Assembly: GCA_004346645.1 (NCBI GenBank)
Contig: SMDA01000003.1
Coordinates: 124,001-188,000 of the forward strand
From: Gulbenkiania mobilis
GTDB taxonomy: Bacteria; Pseudomonadota; Gammaproteobacteria; Burkholderiales; Chromobacteriaceae
Length of the DNA stretch: 64,000 nucleotides
Reading direction: 5' to 3'
Shown: positions 17,475-28,752 of the stretch, piece by piece
How the letters are laid out: each line of letters opens with the position of its first letter
Position numbering within the stretch: position 1 is the stretch's first letter
Made by a program: the position numbers and the translations under genes
Notes under the pieces: generated by a model
Told to the model about the DNA's origin: nothing
What the model saw: only the letters and a program-made list of their open reading frames with translations
Databases searched by the model: none

Positions 17475-18020
17475 TCAGGCAGAGGCGCCGGCGATCAGGT
17501 GCTCGGCCGCCATGTAAAGATTGTCGAAGACCAGCGTACCCTCAGGCAGACCGCCCTGGGCGAGGGTTTTCTCGCCCTTTCCGGTCTTTACCAGAATGGG
17601 CCTGCCGCCCACGGCGGCCACCGCCTGCAGGTCGCGCAGGCTGTCGCCTACCATCGGAATACCCTGGGTGCGGATGTTGAAGCGGTCGGCGATATCCAGC
17701 ACCATCCCGGGCGCCGGCTTGCGGCAATTGCACCGGTCGGCCGCAGTGTGCGGGCAGAACACCACCGCATCGATGCGCCCGCCGGCCTGGTTGACCAGGC
17801 GGTGCATCTTCTCGTGCATTGCGTTGAGCGCATGCATGTCGAAGAGCCCACGCCCCAGGCCGGACTGGTTGGTGGCCACCACCACGCGCCATCCGGCTTG
17901 CGTGAGGTTGGCGATGGCCTCGATGCTGCGCGGCAGCGGCACCCACTCCATGCTGCTCTTGACGAAGTCATCACGGTCTTCGTTGATGACACCATCACGG
18001 TCGAGAATCACTAGTTTCAA
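17475..18020 (-). CDS. gmhB: D-glycero-beta-D-manno-heptose 1,7-bisphosphate 7-phosphatase
   Basis: ADP-heptose branch of lipopolysaccharide core synthesis. 181 residues of the HAD family: nucleophile motif ILDRDGVINED at the N-terminus, VVATNQSGLGRG, the zinc-binding loop CPHTAADRCNCRKPAPGM and MVGDSLRDLQAV. No ATG is suitably placed; TTG 18020 gives the family-like start LKLVILDRDG. A GTG at 18011 is possible but would remove strand beta-1 residues. Follows glyS and precedes plsC. Confidence 0.9.
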   Translation of the reverse strand: MKLVILDRDGVINEDRDDFVKSSMEWVPLPRSIEAIANLTQAGWRVVVATNQSGLGRGLFDMHALNAMHEKMHRLVNQAGGRIDAVVFCPHTAADRCNCRKPAPGMVLDIADRFNIRTQGIPMVGDSLRDLQAVAAVGGRPILVKTGKGEKTLAQGGLPEGTLVFDNLYMAAEHLIAGASA

Positions 18021-18047
18021 GGTCGTGTTCCGCGGGAAGGTTCGAAA

Positions 18048-18087
18048 CCGGGCTGCCGCGTCCGCAAACAGCGGCTCGGCAGCCCGG
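18048..18087 (-). terminator. Hairpin after glyS, probable terminator
   Basis: Minus-strand CCGGGCTGCCG / CGGCAGCCCGG followed by TTTCG, between glyS and gmhB. The T-tract is short, so some read-through is likely. Confidence 0.55.
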
Positions 18088-18096
18088 CTGTGTGGA

Positions 18097-20175
18097 TCAC
18101 TCGGCCAGTAGGGAAATGTCGGCCACGCGGTTGAAGAGGTCGGACAGCCGGCCCAGCAGCGCCAGACGGTTGTCGCGCACGGCAGCATCCTCAGCCATGA
18201 CCATCACGTCGTCAAAGAAAGCGTCCACCGGAGCCTTCAGCGTGGCCAGGGTGAACAGCGCCCCGGCAAAGTCGCGCTCGGCAAAGTGGGCCTCCACCGC
18301 CGGCGCAGTCTTTTCCACCGCAGCGAACAGAGCCTGTTCGGCCGGCTCGACCAGCAAGGCCGGGTTCACCTCGCCAGTCTCGGTGGCATTCTTGCGCAGG
18401 ATGTTCTTCACCCGCTTGTTGGCAGCCGCCAGCGCGGTGGCTTCGGGTAGGGCCTTGAAGCCGGCCACCGCGGCCAGCACCGCGCGCACCTCGTCCAGAC
18501 GCGACGGAGCCAAAGCCAGCACGGCCTCCACCTCGTCGGCCTTGTAGTCGGTTGCGAGGAAGTGCTTCAGACGTTCCAGTGCAAAGGCAAACACCTCGTC
18601 CGCAACGTTGGCCGAAAGCTTGCCTGCGGGGAAGGCGTCAGCCGTCTGTTGCAGCAGGGCCTTCAGGTCCAGCGGCGCCGCCAGCGCCATGCGCAGCACG
18701 CCGAGCGCTGCACGACGCAGGGCAAACGGATCCTTGTCACCGGTGGGGATGAGGCCGATGCCCCAGATACCCACCAGGGTCTCCAGCTTGTCAGCCAGCG
18801 CCACCGCGGTGGCCACTGGCCCTTCGGGCAGCGTATCGCCGGCAAAACGCGGATGGTAGTGACCTTCGATGGCGGCCGCCACCTCCTGCGGCTCGCCGTC
18901 GTGGCGGGCGTAATACATGCCCATGATGCCCTGCAGTTCCGGGAACTCGCCCACCATGTCAGTCACCAGGTCGGCCTTGGCCAGCCAGGCCGCGCGCTCC
19001 GCCAGCGCACGGTCGGCGCCCAACTGCTCGGCAATTACGCCGGCAATGATCTTGAGACGCTCCACCCGCTCGTACTGCGTACCGATCTTGTTGTGGTACA
19101 CCACATCGCGCAGGCGCTCCAGGCGGGTTTCCAGCCGTACCTTCTGATCTTGCTCGAAGAAGAACTTGGCATCCGACAGGCGCGCGCGCAGCACGCGCTC
19201 GTTACCGTGAATGATATGCGAGGGATCGGCCGCTTCCAGGTTGGAAACGAGGAGGAAGCGGTTCATCAGCCGGCCCGAGCTGTCCAGCAGCGGGAAGTAC
19301 TTCTGGTTCTGCTGCATCGTCAGGATCAAGCATTCCTGCGGCACCTTGAGGAAGTCGGCCTCGAAGCCGGCCTCCAGAACCACCGGCCATTCGACCAGCG
19401 CAGTCACCTCGTCGATCAGCGCATCGTCCGCGGCGATGGTGGCGCCGAGCGCTGCCGCCGCATCCTGCAGCCGCTTGGCGATCAGTTCGCGACGGGCTTC
19501 GAAGCTGGCTACCACGCGACCGGTCTCGAACAGCACGCGGGCGTAGCTGTCGGCATCGGCCACGGTCACGGGGCCCGAGGACAGGAAGCGGTGGCCCAGG
19601 GTGGTATTGCCGCTCGCAAGCCCCAGCACTTCGCCTTTCAGTACCTGGCTGCCGTGCAGCATCATCAGGCCATGCACGGGTCGTACGAACTGGTGCTCCA
19701 GGTCGCCCCAGCGCATCAGCTTGGGCGCCGGCAGCTTCTTGAGGGCCTCGGCCACGATGCCGGTCAGTTCGTCGGCCAGACGGGCTCCCGCCGCACGGTA
19801 ACGGTGGAACAGGCTTTCAGCCTTGCCGTCCTGGCGACGCTCGAAACGGGCCACCTCACTGGGGGCGATGCCTCGGGCCTCCAGCTTTTTGAGTAGGGCC
19901 TGGGTCGGTGCACCGGCAGCATCCAGCGCCACGGACACCGGCATGATCTTTTCCACCACCTCGGCATCGTCCGCCTGAGCAGCCACGCCCTTCAGGCTGA
20001 CGGCGAGACGGCGCGGCGAGGCGAAGACCTGCGGCACGGCCTCGTCGGCCACCAGCTTGCGCGCCTTCAGGTCGCGGGTAATGGATTCGGCGAAACTCGC
20101 CGCCAGACGAGGCAGCGCCTTGGGCGGCAGTTCCTCGGTGAGTAGTTCGATGAGCAGGGTAGCGGTCATGGTCAT
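18097..20175 (-). CDS. glyS: Glycyl-tRNA synthetase beta subunit
   Basis: 692 residues, the usual GlyS length, starting MTMTATLLIELLTEELPPKAL. The segment FLKVPQECLILTMQQNQKYFPL and the LPEGPVATAVALADKLETLVGIWGIGLIPTGDKDPFALRR HD-type domain are characteristic. Pairs with GlyQ upstream to form the alpha2-beta2 enzyme. A small exported protein gene lies between glyQ and glyS. The start could be ATG 20175 or ATG 20169. Confidence 0.96.
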   Translation of the reverse strand: MTMTATLLIELLTEELPPKALPRLAASFAESITRDLKARKLVADEAVPQVFASPRRLAVSLKGVAAQADDAEVVEKIMPVSVALDAAGAPTQALLKKLEARGIAPSEVARFERRQDGKAESLFHRYRAAGARLADELTGIVAEALKKLPAPKLMRWGDLEHQFVRPVHGLMMLHGSQVLKGEVLGLASGNTTLGHRFLSSGPVTVADADSYARVLFETGRVVASFEARRELIAKRLQDAAAALGATIAADDALIDEVTALVEWPVVLEAGFEADFLKVPQECLILTMQQNQKYFPLLDSSGRLMNRFLLVSNLEAADPSHIIHGNERVLRARLSDAKFFFEQDQKVRLETRLERLRDVVYHNKIGTQYERVERLKIIAGVIAEQLGADRALAERAAWLAKADLVTDMVGEFPELQGIMGMYYARHDGEPQEVAAAIEGHYHPRFAGDTLPEGPVATAVALADKLETLVGIWGIGLIPTGDKDPFALRRAALGVLRMALAAPLDLKALLQQTADAFPAGKLSANVADEVFAFALERLKHFLATDYKADEVEAVLALAPSRLDEVRAVLAAVAGFKALPEATALAAANKRVKNILRKNATETGEVNPALLVEPAEQALFAAVEKTAPAVEAHFAERDFAGALFTLATLKAPVDAFFDDVMVMAEDAAVRDNRLALLGRLSDLFNRVADISLLAE

Positions 20176-20606
20176 TTTTTCTTGCTGGGTGCGTTTCGGG
20201 CGAGCGTGCAGACGGTGCGCATCATGGCGTCGGCCACGGAGCCTTCATAAACCGGCTGCCACGTCCATTTGTAGCGTTGCAGCGGGAACATCTGCGAATA
20301 CACAGGCTGGCCCGAACCGGAGAAATACGAGGCGGAGAGGAAGAGGTAACGGTAGCCCGTGCAGTCGGCGCGGCCTTCGGTGCGGCGGATGCGGTAGCGG
20401 ATCTTGAGCGCCTCGTCCCGGCGCATCTCGGTGAAGCGCTCCTGATTGACAAACACCGTCCAGCCTTCGGCGTCACGGACGATGCTGTCGGCGTCCACCG
20501 CCAGCTCCAGCGCCGGCCCGGCCTGGTAGACACGCCAGTCGGCCGCCTGAACCGTGCCGGCGCCGAAAACCGCGAGGAAAAAGAGTGCCCGGGCCACGCG
20601 CTGCAC
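20172..20606 (-). CDS. Small periplasmic protein, surface-adhesin E-like
   Basis: 144 residues with a signal peptide (VQRVARALFFLAVFGAGTVQAADWR). The mature part DWRVYQAGPALELAVDADSIVRDAEGWTVFVNQERF, two cysteines (DCTGYRY and TVCTLA) and a YSGSG-like loop recall the surface-adhesin E (CNP1-like) family of proteobacteria. GTG 20606 is chosen because GGAG precedes it and the glyQ stop lies within this site. It overlaps glyQ by a few bases and glyS by 4, so the three are one transcription unit. Function unknown. Confidence 0.75.
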   Translation of the reverse strand: MQRVARALFFLAVFGAGTVQAADWRVYQAGPALELAVDADSIVRDAEGWTVFVNQERFTEMRRDEALKIRYRIRRTEGRADCTGYRYLFLSASYFSGSGQPVYSQMFPLQRYKWTWQPVYEGSVADAMMRTVCTLARNAPSKKK

Positions 20607-20610
20607 CGTC

Positions 20611-21504
20611 TTAACTCCGGTCCTGGCACATCGGGAAGCCCAAGGCCTCGCGCGAATCGTAGTAGGCCTGTGCCACTTGTCGTGCCAAGGTACGGATACG
20701 CCCGATGTAGGCGGCACGCTCGGTCACAGAGATCGCGCCGCGCGCGTCCAGCAGGTTGAAGGTATGGGCTGCCTTGAGGATCATCTCGTAGCCTGGCAAC
20801 GGCAGCCCCGTGTCCAGCAGGCGCTTGGCCTCCGCCTCGAACTGGTTGAATTGCCCGAAGAGGAAGGGCACGTTGCTGTGCTCGAAGTTGTAGGTGGACT
20901 GCTCCACCTCGTTCTGGTGGAACACGTCGCCATAGCTCACCTTCTGGCCGTTGGGATACACCGTCCAGGTAAGGTCGTAGACGTTCTCCACGCCCTGAAG
21001 GTACATCGCCAGCCGCTCGAGGCCGTAGGTGATCTCGCCCAGGACCGGCTTGCAGTCCAGGCCACCCACCTGCTGGAAGTAGGTGAACTGTGTCACTTCC
21101 ATGCCGTTGAGCCAGACCTCCCAGCCCAGCCCCCAAGCGCCGAGGGTGGGATTCTCCCAGTCGTCTTCGACGAAGCGGATGTCATGCATCGTCGGATCAA
21201 TGCCCAGCTCCTTGAGCGAGCCGAGGTAAAGGTCCTGAATGTTGGGCGGAGAGGGCTTGAGCACCACTTGATACTGGTAGTAGTGCTGCAGGCGGTTGGG
21301 GTTCTCGCCATAGCGACCATCCTTCGGGCGGCGCGAGGGCTGCACGTAGGCGGCATTCCACGGTTCCGGACCGATGGAGCGCAGGAAAGTGGCGGTATGG
21401 CTGGTGCCGGCGCCCATTTCCATGTCGTAAGGTTGCAGAAGGGCGCATCCCTGACGGTTCCAGTAGTTCTGGAGCGTCAGGATGATTTCCTGAAAAGTCA
21501 GCAT
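20611..21504 (-). CDS. glyQ: Glycyl-tRNA synthetase alpha subunit
   Basis: Catalytic subunit of the tetrameric class II enzyme; 297 residues. Class II motifs are seen in [51 protein letters not shown] and the C-terminal [38 protein letters not shown]. Start ATG 21504. First gene of the glyQ - small protein - glyS unit. Confidence 0.97.
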   Translation of the reverse strand: MLTFQEIILTLQNYWNRQGCALLQPYDMEMGAGTSHTATFLRSIGPEPWNAAYVQPSRRPKDGRYGENPNRLQHYYQYQVVLKPSPPNIQDLYLGSLKELGIDPTMHDIRFVEDDWENPTLGAWGLGWEVWLNGMEVTQFTYFQQVGGLDCKPVLGEITYGLERLAMYLQGVENVYDLTWTVYPNGQKVSYGDVFHQNEVEQSTYNFEHSNVPFLFGQFNQFEAEAKRLLDTGLPLPGYEMILKAAHTFNLLDARGAISVTERAAYIGRIRTLARQVAQAYYDSREALGFPMCQDRS

Positions 21505-21569
21505 AGCGGGGTCAATCGGAATGGAATCAGGCCGATTCTACCGATTCGTGCCCCCCGCGAAAAGCAAGC

Positions 21570-21608
21570 GCCCGCCGCAGCCACCCGGAGGGCAGCCCGA
21601 CGGCGGGC
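21570..21608 (-). terminator. Terminator after tdh
   Basis: Minus-strand GCCCGCCG / CGGCGGGC enclosing a 23-nt loop, followed by GCTTGCTTTT, 10 bp past the tdh stop. Confidence 0.65.
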
Positions 21609-21617
21609 GAGGCGTGC

Positions 21618-22643
<1,026 letters not shown>

Positions 22644-22668
22644 GCAGCTCTCCGCATAGACGGTAGAA

Positions 22669-22696
22669 GGTTGGCCGAAGCACGCTTCGGCCAACC
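22669..22696. repeat. Inverted pair of the GGTTGGCCGAA repeat between kbl and tdh
   Basis: GGTTGGCCGAAG (22669-22680), loop CACG, CTTCGGCCAACC (22685-22696): a perfect 12-bp stem made of two copies of the window-wide repeat in opposite orientation. It sits in the 74-bp gap between two co-directional genes. Inverted pairs used as hairpins are typical of DNA uptake sequences. The following T-tract is weak, so strong termination is doubtful. Confidence 0.9.
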
Positions 22697-22717
22697 CCAA
22701 ATCAGGAAAAGAAGGGA

Positions 22718-23923
22718 TCAGGCCGGCAGCACGCCCAGCATGCGCCCGACGCGGGTGAACGCGGCGATGACCGCATCCACGTCCTCGGCGGTGTGGCCCG
22801 CAGACATCTGGGTACGGATGCGGGCCTTGCCCTTGGGCACCACTGGATAAGAGAAGCCGATCACGTACACGCCTTCGGCCAGCAGGGCGGCCGCCATGTC
22901 TGCGGCCAGCCGCGCATCGCCCAGCATCACCGGAATGATTGGATGCTCGCCCGGCACCAGCGTGAAGCCGGCTGCCGTCATGCCCTCGCGGAAGCGGCGG
23001 GCGTTGTCGGCCAGCTGATGACGCAGGCGGGCGCCCTCTTCCGAGGCCAGGATCTCGAACACGCGCAGGCTGGCGGCCACAATGGCGGGGGCCAGCGAAT
23101 TGGAGAACAGGTAGGGCCGCGAACGCTGGCGCAGCAGATCGATGATCGGCTTGTGCCCCGACACATAGCCGCCGGAAGCACCGCCCAGTGCCTTGCCGAG
23201 CGTGCCGGTGTAGATGTCCACCCGGTCGGACACGCCGCAGTGCTCCGGCGTGCCGGCACCCTGCGCGCCGATAAAGCCGACGGCGTGCGAGTCGTCCACC
23301 ATTACCAGTGCATCGTAGCGTTCGGCCAAGTCGCAAATGCCCTTGAGGTCGGCGATGATGCCGTCCATGGAAAACACCCCGTCGGTCACGATCAGCTTGA
23401 AGCGCGCGCCGGCGGCCTCTGCAGCCTGAAGCTGGGCTTCCAGATCATGCATGTCGTTGTTGCGGTAACGGAAGCGCTTGGCCTTGCACAGGCGCACGCC
23501 ATCGATGATCGAGGCATGGTTGAGCTCGTCGGAAATCACCGCATCCTCCTCGCCCAGCAGGGTTTCGAACACGCCGCCATTGGCGTCGAAGCAGCTCGAA
23601 TAGAGAATGGTATCGTCGGTACCCAGGAAGCGCGAGATGGTGTCTTCCAGCGACTTGTGAATGGTCTGCGTGCCGCAGATGAAGCGCACTGACGCACAGC
23701 CGAAACCGTAGGCGTCCAGACCGGCCTTGGCCGCTTCGATCAGCCGGGCGTCATCGGCCAGACCGAGATAGTTGTTGGCGCAGAAGTTGAGCACGTTCTT
23801 GCCGTCGGCCAGCGCGACATGGGCGCGTTGGGGGGTGGCGATGACCCGCTCGGGCTTTTCGAAGCCGTCGGCACGGATCTGGGCCAGCGTGGCCTCCAGA
23901 TGTGCAAGGTAGGTATGGTTCAT
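22718..23923 (-). CDS. kbl: 2-amino-3-ketobutyrate coenzyme A ligase
   Basis: PLP enzyme cleaving 2-amino-3-ketobutyrate with CoA to glycine and acetyl-CoA. 401 residues. The alpha-oxoamine synthase features are complete: [45 protein letters not shown], and the PLP lysine in [26 protein letters not shown] precedes ATG 23923. Upstream partner of tdh. Confidence 0.97.
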   Translation of the reverse strand: MNHTYLAHLEATLAQIRADGFEKPERVIATPQRAHVALADGKNVLNFCANNYLGLADDARLIEAAKAGLDAYGFGCASVRFICGTQTIHKSLEDTISRFLGTDDTILYSSCFDANGGVFETLLGEEDAVISDELNHASIIDGVRLCKAKRFRYRNNDMHDLEAQLQAAEAAGARFKLIVTDGVFSMDGIIADLKGICDLAERYDALVMVDDSHAVGFIGAQGAGTPEHCGVSDRVDIYTGTLGKALGGASGGYVSGHKPIIDLLRQRSRPYLFSNSLAPAIVAASLRVFEILASEEGARLRHQLADNARRFREGMTAAGFTLVPGEHPIIPVMLGDARLAADMAAALLAEGVYVIGFSYPVVPKGKARIRTQMSAGHTAEDVDAVIAAFTRVGRMLGVLPA

Positions 23924-24109
23924 GGGACGATTCCTGTGGTCAGCGTGTCCGCCTCGGCAGGACGCCGGGCGTCATTGTTTTGTCACCATTCTAGACCTGT
24001 GCCCGGTCATTGTTCAGGCACAGTTGGGCGCGATTTTCGGGGGGCGGGTGTGCCTGTCTTAAACCGGCACGGGCCCCTGTGCGACAATCGGGCTTTGCCC
24101 TCTCCTGCC

Positions 24110-24301
24110 GTGACCGTGTCCGCTCCACACTGCCGCCACTGCCGCCACTATTACATCACCCATAACAGCCGTTTCCCCTATGGCTGTCGGGCCATGGACT
24201 TCAAGAGCCGGCGCCTGCCGATGGACGACGTACGGTCCGCGACCGGCCAACACTGCCACACCTTTACGCCGCGTAACCCGGCAAGCAAGGGCGGGCGCTG
24301 A
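24110..24301 (+). CDS. Small conserved Cys/His-rich protein
   Basis: 63 residues. CRHCRHYYITHNSRFPYGCRAMDF and a later GQHCHTF give a C-x2-C...C...C arrangement with many histidines, suggesting a small zinc-binding fold. I recall this pattern (CxxCxxYyIThd..fPyGC.a..fkSr..P) as conserved in many proteobacteria but no function is known to me. No ATG is available; GTG 24110 or GTG 24116 must be used. It is flanked by divergent kbl and convergent hemB, so it is monocistronic. Confidence 0.65.
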   Translation: MTVSAPHCRHCRHYYITHNSRFPYGCRAMDFKSRRLPMDDVRSATGQHCHTFTPRNPASKGGR

Positions 24302-24362
24302 GGCACCTCTGTCGTGGACTGCCCCCCCTGTGGGCAAGCCGAGACCCAGGGCCAAACGGAAA

Positions 24363-24386
24363 GGCGGCCCTGAGGCCGCCTGGTGC
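24363..24386 (-). terminator. Terminator after hemB
   Basis: Stem GGCGGCC / GGCCGCC with a CTGA loop at 24363-24380. Read on the minus strand it is followed by TTTCCGTTT, whose T residues lie just below 24363. Confidence 0.7.
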
Positions 24387-24402
24387 GCGGTCAGCCAGGA
24401 CT

Positions 24403-25688
<1,286 letters not shown>

Positions 25689-25747
25689 GCTTCCTTGAAA
25701 AAGGTCAAAAGCGGATCATACGCCCGCTTTGGCCAGGCCCGAAATAG

Positions 25748-25774
25748 ACAACGCCCGGCGGGGCCGGGCGTTGT
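25748..25774 (-). terminator. Terminator after the alanine/glycine symporter gene
   Basis: ACAACGCCCGG / CCGGGCGTTGT, an 11-bp perfect stem with a CGGGG loop, 19 bp past the stop; T-tract weak. Confidence 0.65.
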
Positions 25775-25792
25775 AGGGCAACAGATCGCGTA

Positions 25793-27286
25793 TCAGCGCT
25801 GCTGCGGTGCCGGACGGCCGGCTGCTTCCGCACGCTCGGCCGCAAGGTTGTCTTCCGAGCGGTGCCCGGCCCAGTAGTCGGCGTTGCGGATGCCGAGCTT
25901 CTCAGGATGAAAGACCGGGTCCACCCCCTGGGCCTGCTGGGCCTCATAGTCGCGCAGGCAGGCCAGTGCCGGCTTTTGCAGCATCAGGATGGCCACGATG
26001 TTCAGCCAGGCCATCAGGCCAACGCCGATGTCGCCCAGCCCCCAGGCCAGCTCGGCCGTCTTCACCGTGCCGTACACCACCGATGCCATCAGTGCCAGCT
26101 TAAGCACGAAGGTCAGCCACGGGCGGTTCACCTTGCGGTTGATGTAGGCGATGTTGGTCTCGGCGATGTAGTAGTAGGCCACGATGGTGGTGAAGGCAAA
26201 GAAAAACAGTGCCACGGCCACGAAGATGGAACCGAAGCCCGGCATGATCGTCTCCATCGCGGTCTGGGTGTAGCCAGGGCCGGCCGCTACGCCGGCAATA
26301 CCGGTGTAGAGTGCCTTACCGTCGGCCCCCTGCACGTTGTACTGGCCGGTGATGAGCAGCATGAAGGCCGTGGCCGAACACACGAACAGCGTGTCCACAT
26401 AGACCGAGAAGGCCTGCACCAGGCCCTGCTTGGCCGGATGTGATACCGCAGCGGCCGAGGAAGCGTGCGGCCCGGTGCCCTGGCCAGCCTCATTGGAGTA
26501 CACGCCCCGCTTCACGCCCCACTGGATCGCCAGGCCCAGGATTGCGCCGAAGCCCGCATCCATGCCGAAGGCGCTTTTGAAGATCAGCCCCAGCACCGAA
26601 GGCAGTTGGTGAATGTTGAGAGCGATGATGACGCAGGCCACGATGATGTAGCCCAGCGCCATGAACGGCACCACGATCTCGGCAAACGAAGCGATGCGCT
26701 TCACGCCCCCGAAGATGATGAAGCCCAGCAGAATCGCCAGCACAGCGGCCGTCACGGCCGGGGCTACGCCGAAGGCGTTCTCTAGGCCGGAGGCGATGGA
26801 ATTGGCCTGCACGCCCGGCAGCAGTACGCCCGTGGCAAAGATGGTGGCGATCGCGAACACCCAGGCATACCACTTCATGCCCAGTCCCTTCTCGATGTAG
26901 AAGGCCGGGCCACCTCGGTACTGACCCTCCAGCTTTTCCTTGTACACCTGGCCGAGTGTCGACTCCACGAACGCAGAACTGGCCCCCAAGAAGGCCACCA
27001 TCCACATCCAGAAGATGGCTCCGGGGCCGCCGAAGGTAATGGCGGTGGCCACACCGGCGATGTTACCGGTGCCCACCCGTCCGGCCAGCGTCATGGCCAG
27101 GGCCTGGAAGGAAGACACACCGTGCTCGTCGCTCTTGCCGTCGAACATCAGGCGGATCATTTCACGGAAATGGCGCACCTGCGCAAAGCGCGTGCGCAGC
27201 GAAAAATACAGGCCCACACCCAGGCACAGGTAGATCAGTGCCGGGCTCCAGATGATGCCGTTTACGGCATCCACCCACTGGTTCAT
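25793..27286 (-). CDS. Sodium:alanine/glycine symporter (AGCS family)
   Basis: 497-residue inner-membrane Na+ symporter of the DagA/AlsT/GlyP family with about 11 hydrophobic segments. Family signatures: SSFQALAMTLAGRVGTGNIAGVATAITFGGPGAIFWMW, GLEMKWYAW-like GLGMKWYAWVFAIA, and YSNEAGQGTGPHASSAAAVSHPAKQGLVQAFSVYVDT. The hydrophilic tail ends PAPQQR. Substrate is likely alanine or glycine. The leader carries a large hairpin (27350-27378); I saw no glycine riboswitch. Confidence 0.93.
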   Translation of the reverse strand: MNQWVDAVNGIIWSPALIYLCLGVGLYFSLRTRFAQVRHFREMIRLMFDGKSDEHGVSSFQALAMTLAGRVGTGNIAGVATAITFGGPGAIFWMWMVAFLGASSAFVESTLGQVYKEKLEGQYRGGPAFYIEKGLGMKWYAWVFAIATIFATGVLLPGVQANSIASGLENAFGVAPAVTAAVLAILLGFIIFGGVKRIASFAEIVVPFMALGYIIVACVIIALNIHQLPSVLGLIFKSAFGMDAGFGAILGLAIQWGVKRGVYSNEAGQGTGPHASSAAAVSHPAKQGLVQAFSVYVDTLFVCSATAFMLLITGQYNVQGADGKALYTGIAGVAAGPGYTQTAMETIMPGFGSIFVAVALFFFAFTTIVAYYYIAETNIAYINRKVNRPWLTFVLKLALMASVVYGTVKTAELAWGLGDIGVGLMAWLNIVAILMLQKPALACLRDYEAQQAQGVDPVFHPEKLGIRNADYWAGHRSEDNLAAERAEAAGRPAPQQR

Positions 27287-27349
27287 CAGGTTTTCCTCTC
27301 TTTTCTCGTTTGTTAGGCCGGCGGACCCGTCAGGCAGCCCCTGCCGCTC

Positions 27350-27378
27350 TGCCTACCGGATACAGTGTCCTGTAGGCA
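27350..27378. promoter_or_regulatory. Leader hairpin or operator before the AGCS symporter
   Basis: TGCCTAC / GTAGGCA with a further imperfect inner dyad (GGATACAGTGTCC) about 65 bp before the start. It could be an operator or an RNA hairpin; not a known riboswitch as far as I can see. Confidence 0.4.
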
Positions 27379-27455
27379 AAGAGGCAGTAACCTTAACGTC
27401 ATCTTCCCGCCATGCCAAGCATGACCTTGCAGTGCCAGCGCTGATGCTGCGCAAG

Positions 27456-27479
27456 AAAAACGGCAGCCAAAGCTGCCGT
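27456..27479 (-). terminator. Terminator after dnaJ
   Basis: Minus-strand ACGGCAGC TTTG GCTGCCGT followed by TTTTTCTT, about 24 bp past the dnaJ stop. Confidence 0.88.
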
Positions 27480-27502
27480 CACGAAAGGAAAACCAGAGGA
27501 CT

Positions 27503-28618
27503 TTAGCCGAAGAAATCTTTCAGCTTGTCCATGAAGGACTTGGAACGCGGATTGTGACGGGCGGCATCGTTGCGCGTCACGGCGTCGAATTCGCGCAATA
27601 GCTCCTTCTGGCGTTCGTTCAGGTTGACCGGGGTTTCCACCACCACGTGACACATCAGGTCGCCATAGTCGTTGCCGCGCACGGCCTTCACCCCCTTGCC
27701 GCGCAGGCGGTATACCCGGCCGCTTTGGGTTTCTGGAGCAATCTTCACCTTGGCCACGCCGTCCAGCGTGGGAATCTCCACTTCGCCGCCCAGCGCGGCG
27801 GTGGCAAAACTGATCGGCATCTCGCAATGCAGGTCCATGCCATCGCGCTGGAACACCGGGTGCTGCTTGAGATGGGTGACCACATAGAGGTCCCCGGCCG
27901 GCCCACCGTTCTGACCCGGCTCGCCTTCACCTGCCAGACGGATGCGGTCACCTTCGTCCACCCCAGCCGGGATCTTCACGTTCAACGTCTTGTTGGACTT
28001 AATCTGACCTGCCCCATGGCATTTGTTGCACGGGTCGGTAATCTGCTTGCCGGTGCCGTGGCAGGTAGGGCAAGTCTGCTGAATCGAGAAGAAGCCCTGG
28101 CTCATCCGCACCTGACCGTGACCACCGCAGGTGGCGCAGGTCTTGGGCTGGGTGCCCGGCTTGGCGCCGGTGCCATGGCAGGTATCGCAGGCCTCGTGCG
28201 TGGGGATGCGGATCTGCTTCTCGCAGCCCCGTGCGGCTTCTTCCAGGGTGATCTCCATGTTGTAGCGCAGGTCTGCGCCACGGTACACGTTGGAGCGTCC
28301 ACCCCGTCCACCTCCGCCAAAGATGTCGCTGAAGATGTCGCCAAAATCGAAACCGCCGAAGCCTGCTCCGCCGCCGCCCATGCCGGCCTGCGGGTCCACG
28401 CCGGCATGTCCGTACTGGTCGTAGGCCGCGCGCTTCTGGGCGTCGGAGAGAATCTCGTACGCCTCCTTCACTTCCTTGAACTTGCCCTCGGCTTCCTTGC
28501 TGTCCGGATTACGGTCCGGGTGGTACTTCATCGCAAGCTTGCGGTACGCCTTCTTGATGTCGTCTTCCGACGCATCGCGATTGACGCCGAGCACATCGTA
28601 AAAATCGCGTTTGGACAT
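27503..28618 (-). CDS. dnaJ: Chaperone protein DnaJ
   Basis: 371-residue Hsp40. J domain with the HPD triad (KYHPDRN) at residues 1-70, a Gly/Phe-rich linker ([24 protein letters not shown]), four zinc repeats [24 protein letters not shown] and CNKCHGAG, then the C-terminal substrate domain. ATG 28618 gives the standard [12 protein letters not shown] start. Third gene of the grpE-dnaK-dnaJ cluster; no separate heat-shock promoter was seen in the 134 bp before it. Confidence 0.97.
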   Translation of the reverse strand: MSKRDFYDVLGVNRDASEDDIKKAYRKLAMKYHPDRNPDSKEAEGKFKEVKEAYEILSDAQKRAAYDQYGHAGVDPQAGMGGGGAGFGGFDFGDIFSDIFGGGGRGGRSNVYRGADLRYNMEITLEEAARGCEKQIRIPTHEACDTCHGTGAKPGTQPKTCATCGGHGQVRMSQGFFSIQQTCPTCHGTGKQITDPCNKCHGAGQIKSNKTLNVKIPAGVDEGDRIRLAGEGEPGQNGGPAGDLYVVTHLKQHPVFQRDGMDLHCEMPISFATAALGGEVEIPTLDGVAKVKIAPETQSGRVYRLRGKGVKAVRGNDYGDLMCHVVVETPVNLNERQKELLREFDAVTRNDAARHNPRSKSFMDKLKDFFG

Positions 28619-28752
28619 GATCGTTCCCATCGGGCCCGCTCGCAGGCGGACCATAATCGTTCTGGCTGGTGCGAATACGGCAGAAGGCACAGAGGCCAGC
28701 GAGGCAGCTGCCTGCTGTATCCCTGTGCCTCCCGACGTTCAGGACAAGACGC

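Noticed and set aside
27287..27502. Possible glycine riboswitch before the AGCS symporter
   Set aside because: The conserved glycine aptamer motifs are missing; only a simple dyad is present.
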